Below are positions 60,601 to 64,000 of a stretch of DNA of 64,000 nt, piece after piece. The first letter of the stretch is position 1. Every line of letters begins with the position of its first letter. The DNA lies in assembly GCF_016862215.1 (NCBI RefSeq), contig NZ_BOMN01000136.1:1-64000 (forward strand), given 5' to 3'. The position numbers and the translations under genes are program-made. This stretch comes from Winogradskya humida. Its GTDB lineage: Bacteria > Actinomycetota > Actinomycetes > Mycobacteriales > Micromonosporaceae. The notes beneath the pieces were generated by a model, which was not told where the DNA came from, searched no databases, and worked only from the letters and a program-made list of their open reading frames with translations.

Positions 60601-63600
60601 TCCTTCAGGCTCTCGACCTGCGGACCGTGCGAGGCATAGTCCACGGCAACCATCCGCGCCCGGACACCCTCGTTGTCGAACTCCTGCTTCAGTTCCAGCA
60701 ACGCGGCCGGTTCACCCGAAACGACCACCGCGGCAGGCCCGTTCACCACTGCCAGCGACACGCGGTCGTCCAAGCGTGCTTCCACCGACTCGGCAGAGGC
60801 CTGGATCGACAGCATGCCGCCCGCGCCGGCGAGGGCCCGCAACGACTGCGATCGCAGCGCGACAACCTTCGCGCCGTCCTCCAGGCTCAACATCCCCGCC
60901 ACCACTGCGGCAGCGATCTCGCCCTGCGAGTGGCCGACAACAGCGTCGGGATGTACCCCGGCGGCTTCCCACACCGCCGCCAGGGACACCATCACGGACC
61001 AGAGCAAAGGCTGGACCACGTCCGCCTTGTCCCAGTCGAGCGAATCATCGAACAGCGACCAGGTTCCGTACGGTGCAAGGGCCTTCGAGCACTCAGCAAG
61101 ACGCGCGGCAAACACCTCGGAAGAGTCAGCGAGCTCGCGGCCCATGCCGATCCACTGTGAACCCTGACCCGGGAACACGAACACGGTCCGGGCGTCCGCA
61201 CGAGCGACACCGCTGATCTGATCGTCACCCACCACGACGGCCCGGTGCTCGAACACCGACCGGGTGGTCGCCAGGGACCAGGCCACGTCGGCGGGGTCGA
61301 GCTCCGGGCGTTCACTCACCCAGTCGCGCAGCCGGTCGGCCTGATCGGCGAGGCCCGCTGCGGAGCGGCTCGACAGCACCCGGGCACCGGCACCCGACAC
61401 GACCCGGGCCGGCGGTACAGCGACCGGCGCGGCGTCCTCGGCGGGGGCTTCCTCCAGGATGATGTGCGCGTTGGTGCCGCTGATCCCGAACGACGACACG
61501 CCCGCCCGCCGGACCCGGCCGTTCGACGGCCACGGCACGGGTTCGTTCAGCAGCCGGACGTCGCCGGCTGTCCAGTCCACGTGGGGTGACGGATCGGCGG
61601 CGTGCAACGTACGCGGCAACTGCTCGTTCCGCAGTGCCAGCACCATTTTCATCACGCCGGCGACACCGGCGGCGGCCTGGGTGTGCCCGATGTTGGACTT
61701 CACGGACCCGAGCCACAGGGGCCGGCCTTCCGGACGACCCTGACCGTACGTCGCCAGCAGCGCCTGCGCCTCGATCGGGTCGCCGAGCGTCGTGCCGGTC
61801 CCGTGCGCCTCGACCGCGTCCACGTCGTTGGTCGACAGCCCGGCGGTGGCGAGTGCCGCCCGGATGACCCGTTGCTGCGACGGCCCGTTCGGGGCGGTCA
61901 TCCCGTTGGAGGCGCCGTCCTGGTTGACGGCCGAGCTGCGGACCACCGCGAGCACCGGGTGGCCGTTGCGACGGGCGTCGGAGAGCCGCTCGACAACGAG
62001 TACGCCCGCTCCCTCGGCCATGCCCATGCCGTCCGCGCCGGCCGAGAACGCCTTGCTCCGGCCGTCCTCGGCGAGGCCCCGCTGCTGGCTGAACCCCACG
62101 AAGCCGTCGGGGGTGGAGATCACGGTCGCGCCGCCGGCCAGTGCCAGCGAGCACTCCCCGGACCGCAGTGCCTGCGCGGCCAGGTGCAGTGCGACCAGCG
62201 ACGACGAGCACGCGGTGTCGACGGTGACCGCCGGGCCCTCCAGCCCCAGGGTGTACGACACCCGGCCGGACAGCACGCTCGTGGCGAAGCCGGTCGTCAG
62301 GTGACCCTCGGAGCCTTCGGTGCCCATCGCCACGCCGATGCCGTACCCCGAGGCGAAACCGCCGACGAAGACGCCGGTCGGGCTGCCGCGCAACGTTCCC
62401 GGTTCGATCCCGGACCGCTCGATGGCCTCCCACGACACCTCGAGGAGCAGCCGCTGCTGGGGGTCCATGGCGAGCGCCTCGCGCGGGCTGATGCCGAAGA
62501 ACCCGGCGTCGAAACCGCTGGCGTCGCCCATGAAGCCGCCGGAGCGGGTGTAGATGGTCCCGGTGTGGTCGGGGTCCGGGTGGTAGAGATTGTCGGCGTC
62601 CCAGCCGCGGTCGTCCGGGAAACCGGAGACGGCGTCCGTGCCGCCGGCGAGCAGCTGCCAGAACTCGTCCGGGCTCGTCACGTCGCGGGGGAACCGGCAG
62701 GCCATGCCGACGATCACGATCGGGTCGCCGTCCACGGGCACGGCGTGCGCCGGGGGGCGGTCCACGGCCGGGGCGTCGTCGCCCACGAGCAGGTCGCGCA
62801 GGTGACCGGCGAGCACGGTGAGGTTGGGGTAGTCGAAGACGAGCGTGGCGGGCAGGCGCAGACCGGTGACGCCGTTGAGCCGGTTGCGCAGCTCGACCGC
62901 CGTCAGCGAGTCGAAGCCCAGGTCGGTGAAGTTGCGGGTGGCCTCGATCGCGGTGGCGGTGGTGTGGCCGAGCACGGCGGCGACGTGCGTGCGGATCAGG
63001 TCGGACAGCAGCCGGATCCGCTCGGCGGCGCTCAGCGGGGCCAGCTGCCGGTGCAGGGAGTCCGCACCGGCGGGACCGGATGCGGCGGTGCGCCGGGTGC
63101 CGCCGGTGTGGATCAGCGCCCGCCACAGCGCGGGCACCTGGCTCGTGTCGGTGGCCTGGGCTGCCTGGGCGCGCATCTTCGGCAGGTCGAAGCGTGCCGG
63201 GACGAGCACTGCCTCGTCGCGGCTCACGGCCAGGTCGAAGAGCGCCAGGCCCTCCTCGGCGCTCAGCGCGGCGACACCGCGGCTGATCCGGGCCCGTTCC
63301 GCGTCACTGAGCTGCCCGGTCAGCGCGCTGAGCTCGGCCCACATCCCCCAGCCCAGCGAGGTGCCCGGCAGTCCGGTGGCACGGCGTTCGGCCGCCAGCG
63401 CGTCCAGGAACGCGTTCGCCGCCACGTAGTTGCCCTGCCCGGGTGCGCCCGTCGCGGACGCCGCCGAGGAGAACAGCACAAAATCGGTCAGGTCGTAGCG
63501 CTGGGTCAGCTCGTGCAGGTTCCATGCGCCGTCGGCCTTCGGGCGCATGACGGTCGCGACCCGTTCCGGGGTGAGCGAGGCGATGACGCCGTCGTCCAGG

Positions 63601-64000
63601 ATGCCGGCGGTGTGCACCACGCTTGTCAGGTCGGAGATGCCGGCCAGAACCGTGCTGAGGGCGTCGCGATCGGCAGCGTCGCACTCCAGGACCCGTACCG
63701 TTGCGCCCTGCCCGGCCAGGTCCGCGCTCAGCACGGCGACGTTCGCCGCGCCCGGTCCGGAGCGGCTCGTCAGCACGAGACTGCCGGTGGCCGCCCGGTG
63801 CCGCGCGACCAGGGCACCCAGCGTGCCGGTGCCACCGGTGATCAGGGTGGTGCCGGTCCCCGTAGCGGCGGGCATCGGGGCGGCGGGCATCGTCAGGACG
63901 AGCTTGCCGGTGTGCCGCGCCTGCGACATGAACCGGAACGCCTCCGGTGCCCGGCGCACGTCCCAGGCCCGCAGCGGCAGCGGGTTCAGGTCGTGTGCGG
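54666..64000 (-). CDS. Modular type I PKS-C, 5' part outside window
   Basis: At least 3110 residues, open to the right edge. Order: end of an ER (AWDVRRAPEAFRF), KR (GILDDGVI, NYVAANAF) and ACP (GFDSL near 62915). Next module: KS (62725-61450), AT (61190-60190; GHSQGE and YASH, methylmalonyl type), DH (HAVGGVVLLP; YGPSFQG; LLDAVLQ), KR (GVIDDGVI, NYVAANTF) and ACP (GFDSL near 57750), which should give a 2-methyl-2-enoyl unit. Last module: KS (57560-56270, intact DTACSSAL), a dead AT (55975-55195; GDGPGE in place of GHSxGE, about 65 residues short), a KR-linker remnant (FWAAVDGGDMSALAGLL, LGTVLAKLSQWR) without KR, and an ACP with MGMTSMLA. There is no C-terminal docking domain. Confidence 0.95.
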   Translation of the reverse strand, partial: AHDLNPLPLRAWDVRRAPEAFRFMSQARHTGKLVLTMPAAPMPAATGTGTTLITGGTGTLGALVARHRAATGSLVLTSRSGPGAANVAVLSADLAGQGATVRVLECDAADRDALSTVLAGISDLTSVVHTAGILDDGVIASLTPERVATVMRPKADGAWNLHELTQRYDLTDFVLFSSAASATGAPGQGNYVAANAFLDALAAERRATGLPGTSLGWGMWAELSALTGQLSDAERARISRGVAALSAEEGLALFDLAVSRDEAVLVPARFDLPKMRAQAAQATDTSQVPALWRALIHTGGTRRTAASGPAGADSLHRQLAPLSAAERIRLLSDLIRTHVAAVLGHTTATAIEATRNFTDLGFDSLTAVELRNRLNGVTGLRLPATLVFDYPNLTVLAGHLRDLLVGDDAPAVDRPPAHAVPVDGDPIVIVGMACRFPRDVTSPDEFWQLLAGGTDAVSGFPDDRGWDADNLYHPDPDHTGTIYTRSGGFMGDASGFDAGFFGISPREALAMDPQQRLLLEVSWEAIERSGIEPGTLRGSPTGVFVGGFASGYGIGVAMGTEGSEGHLTTGFATSVLSGRVSYTLGLEGPAVTVDTACSSSLVALHLAAQALRSGECSLALAGGATVISTPDGFVGFSQQRGLAEDGRSKAFSAGADGMGMAEGAGVLVVERLSDARRNGHPVLAVVRSSAVNQDGASNGMTAPNGPSQQRVIRAALATAGLSTNDVDAVEAHGTGTTLGDPIEAQALLATYGQGRPEGRPLWLGSVKSNIGHTQAAAGVAGVMKMVLALRNEQLPRTLHAADPSPHVDWTAGDVRLLNEPVPWPSNGRVRRAGVSSFGISGTNAHIILEEAPAEDAAPVAVPPARVVSGAGARVLSSRSAAGLADQADRLRDWVSERPELDPADVAWSLATTRSVFEHRAVVVGDDQISGVARADARTVFVFPGQGSQWIGMGRELADSSEVFAARLAECSKALAPYGTWSLFDDSLDWDKADVVQPLLWSVMVSLAAVWEAAGVHPDAVVGHSQGEIAAAVVAGMLSLEDGAKVVALRSQSLRALAGAGGMLSIQASAESVEARLDDRVSLAVVNGPAAVVVSGEPAALLELKQEFDNEGVRARMVAVDYASHGPQVESLKDEILTVLAGVTPRAGRVPMVSAMTGEVLTGTELDAAYWYASLRAPVQFERAVRVLAELGHELFVEVTPHPVLLGAVGDIVEDGAVFGTLRRDDGGVTRLVTSFAEAFVRGATVDWTTVLPAAAQVELPTYAFRHERFWPDAPRYAAGGDPVSLGLGAVGHPLLGATVELAGGAGLVCTGRLSLRTHPWLADHAVGGVVLLPGTGFVELAVSAGDQAGCGVVEELTLQAPLLLPADGSGVQVQVVLGAADGTGRRDVRVYSRTDPQQPWTEHAGGTLAPAEEHAVTDAELAVWPPRDATVVDIDGMYEAFAAGALEYGPSFQGVRAAWRRGADVYAEVALPDEAAGDAGSYGLHPALLDAVLQASALLPQPGATGGEGLVRLPFAWTGVQLHAGGAGVLRARLRRDDRGDLTFTAADTMGAPVISVASLVTRPVAVDQLRSSTDTGPGDALFAVDWVPVSPAGGSPAGALALLGANPFGIDGIAYAGIADIVAAAELPRAVLVSIVGGTGDVAQAARQLTAETLALLQEWLAEDRLETVPLVVLTRGAVAALPGEGVTDLAAAAVWGLLRSAQAENPGRLILADVPATGVVDPDLLDSGEPELALRDAIGYGRRLIRPAPATVREVPAGTADSTAVRRAPAGTALITGGTGTLGALVARHLAVTGRAGTVVLLSRSGPWATGAATLAADLAALGTQVRIVAGDAADRDALAAIVDRVPPQSVFHTAGVIDDGVIASLTPQRLDAVMRPKTDAAWHLHELTADLDLDHFVLFSSAAATFGAPGQGNYVAANTFLDALASYRRAAGQPATSLAWGLWADVSGLTGQLSEAERARMGRNGITALTAGEALALMDTALTRDDAMLVAARLDLAGLRGQAARGAEVPALWKALAPAAARRTAASATAGAADSLRQQLSVLAPADGEQVLLELTRTHIAAVLGHTSGDAIEPARAFSDLGFDSLTAVELRNRLTAATGLRLPATLVFDYPSPVVLATHLRSQLIGELPAAAVPATPALALADDPIAIVGMSCRFPGGVTGPEDLWRLLDAGEDAISEFPADRGWDLEALYNPDATNQGTSYTQSGGFVTDASAFDAGFFEISPREALAMDPQQRLLLELSWEAFERAGIDPATLRGSQTGAFVGGYTSGYEQGVIADGTEVGGHLMTGVATSILSGRLSYAFGLEGPAMTVDTACSSALVALHLAAQALQAGECSLALVGGVTVMATPGTFIEFSRQRGLSTDGRCKAFSADADGTGFSEGAGMLVVERLSQARRNGHQVLAVLRGSALNQDGASNGLTAPNGPAQQRVIRSALANARLSAGDVDVVEAHGTGTTLGDPIEAQALLATYGQDRPEDQPLWLGSVKSNIGHTQAAAGVAGVIKMVLALRHGRIPQTLHADEPSPHVDWTAGDVRLLTESVPWPATGRPRRAGVSSFGISGTNAHVIVEEAPPVAEPGGPAPQPRPQVVAWTLSARTDQALQAQATRLREFLVERPELDPLDVALSLATTRTVFNRRAVVLGGDRAGLLGELAVMSAGVAAKDVVTGTAAGEQKLAFVFPGSDAGWPGSVASLLDDSPVFAARMAECEQALAPLVDWSLTEVLRGPAVERVEVLQPVLWAVLVSLAAMWRAAGVHPAAVAGDGPGEVAAAQVAGILTPADAARIAVSLASGSELTGIRVRPGTIAMYSTRDAAPVGDAELDAAWWLGAGDDPQWTETVLALAGAGIGGYVELSPEPVLSDRIAKVLADHAPDGATRTVTGALDRAGTGLQAFLTSLATVHVQGTTVDWAAVLAGGRKVDLPTYAFQRQRYWPTIPVQRPSSSDRERKFWAAVDGGDMSALAGLLGLAGHLNEDTPLGTVLAKLSQWRGQEPGTPAEATEAPGAREWMRQLDGLDPAEQQELMRRLVREGIAEMLGYDSLDWVPGDGDVFEMGMTSMLAVQLRESISERTGVNLPEGFIYDFYSPVAIADFLWAQLSAALPHNDSPAV

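Noticed and set aside
1-64000. tRNA, rRNA, CRISPR arrays, insertion sequences, integrases
   Set aside because: I saw no tRNA-like cloverleaf, rRNA sequence, spaced repeat array, transposase or integrase in the window.

Overview
The window is GC-rich actinobacterial DNA with GTG/TTG starts, ATGA/GTGA stop-start overlaps and families typical of Micromonosporaceae such as Actinoplanes (StrR-type ParB-like regulator, MmyB-like regulator, DUF1996 lipoprotein, RHS toxin, many NarL-type two-component pairs). Taxonomy is inferred from gene content only.

Left part, 1-21.8 kb: accessory chromosome. An RHS/YD-repeat polymorphic toxin with an unrecognised C-terminal domain is followed by a four-gene drug-export operon (ABC ATPase, permease, histidine kinase, response regulator). 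Next come an SDR/NADP-reductase pair facing a TetR regulator, a LysR regulator, a type II thioesterase, two exported proteins, an MmyB-type regulator facing a flavin-dependent oxidoreductase, a TetX-like monooxygenase operon facing a TetR regulator with twin operators, an MFS exporter with a CGNR zinc-finger regulator, an esterase and a DUF5988 protein.

Middle part, 21.8-33.1 kb: regulation and export for the biosynthetic cluster. A roughly 0.8 kb non-coding stretch with StrR-box-like repeats precedes a StrR-like activator. A heterodimeric ABC exporter, an MMPL transporter and a second NarL-type two-component system follow. The latter is followed by a catalytically degenerate, truncated copy of the ABC ATPase found near 3.5 kb.

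Right part, 33.1-64 kb, all minus strand: a hybrid PKS/NRPS cluster entering from beyond the right edge. Transcription order is PKS-C (partial), Cys-type thioesterase, C-PCP protein, hydroxymalonyl-ACP genes (FkbK-, FkbJ-, FkbI- and FkbH-like), PKS-D (two modules) and a terminal C-A-PCP NRPS whose code resembles glycine. The assembly line carries several visible lesions: a dead, shortened acyltransferase and a deleted ketoreductase in the last PKS-C module, an adenylation-domain relic in the C-PCP protein, a broken dehydratase in PKS-D, and a condensation domain with HE in place of HH. They suggest a line reshaped by internal deletions and relying on in-trans loading. I do not recognise the product.
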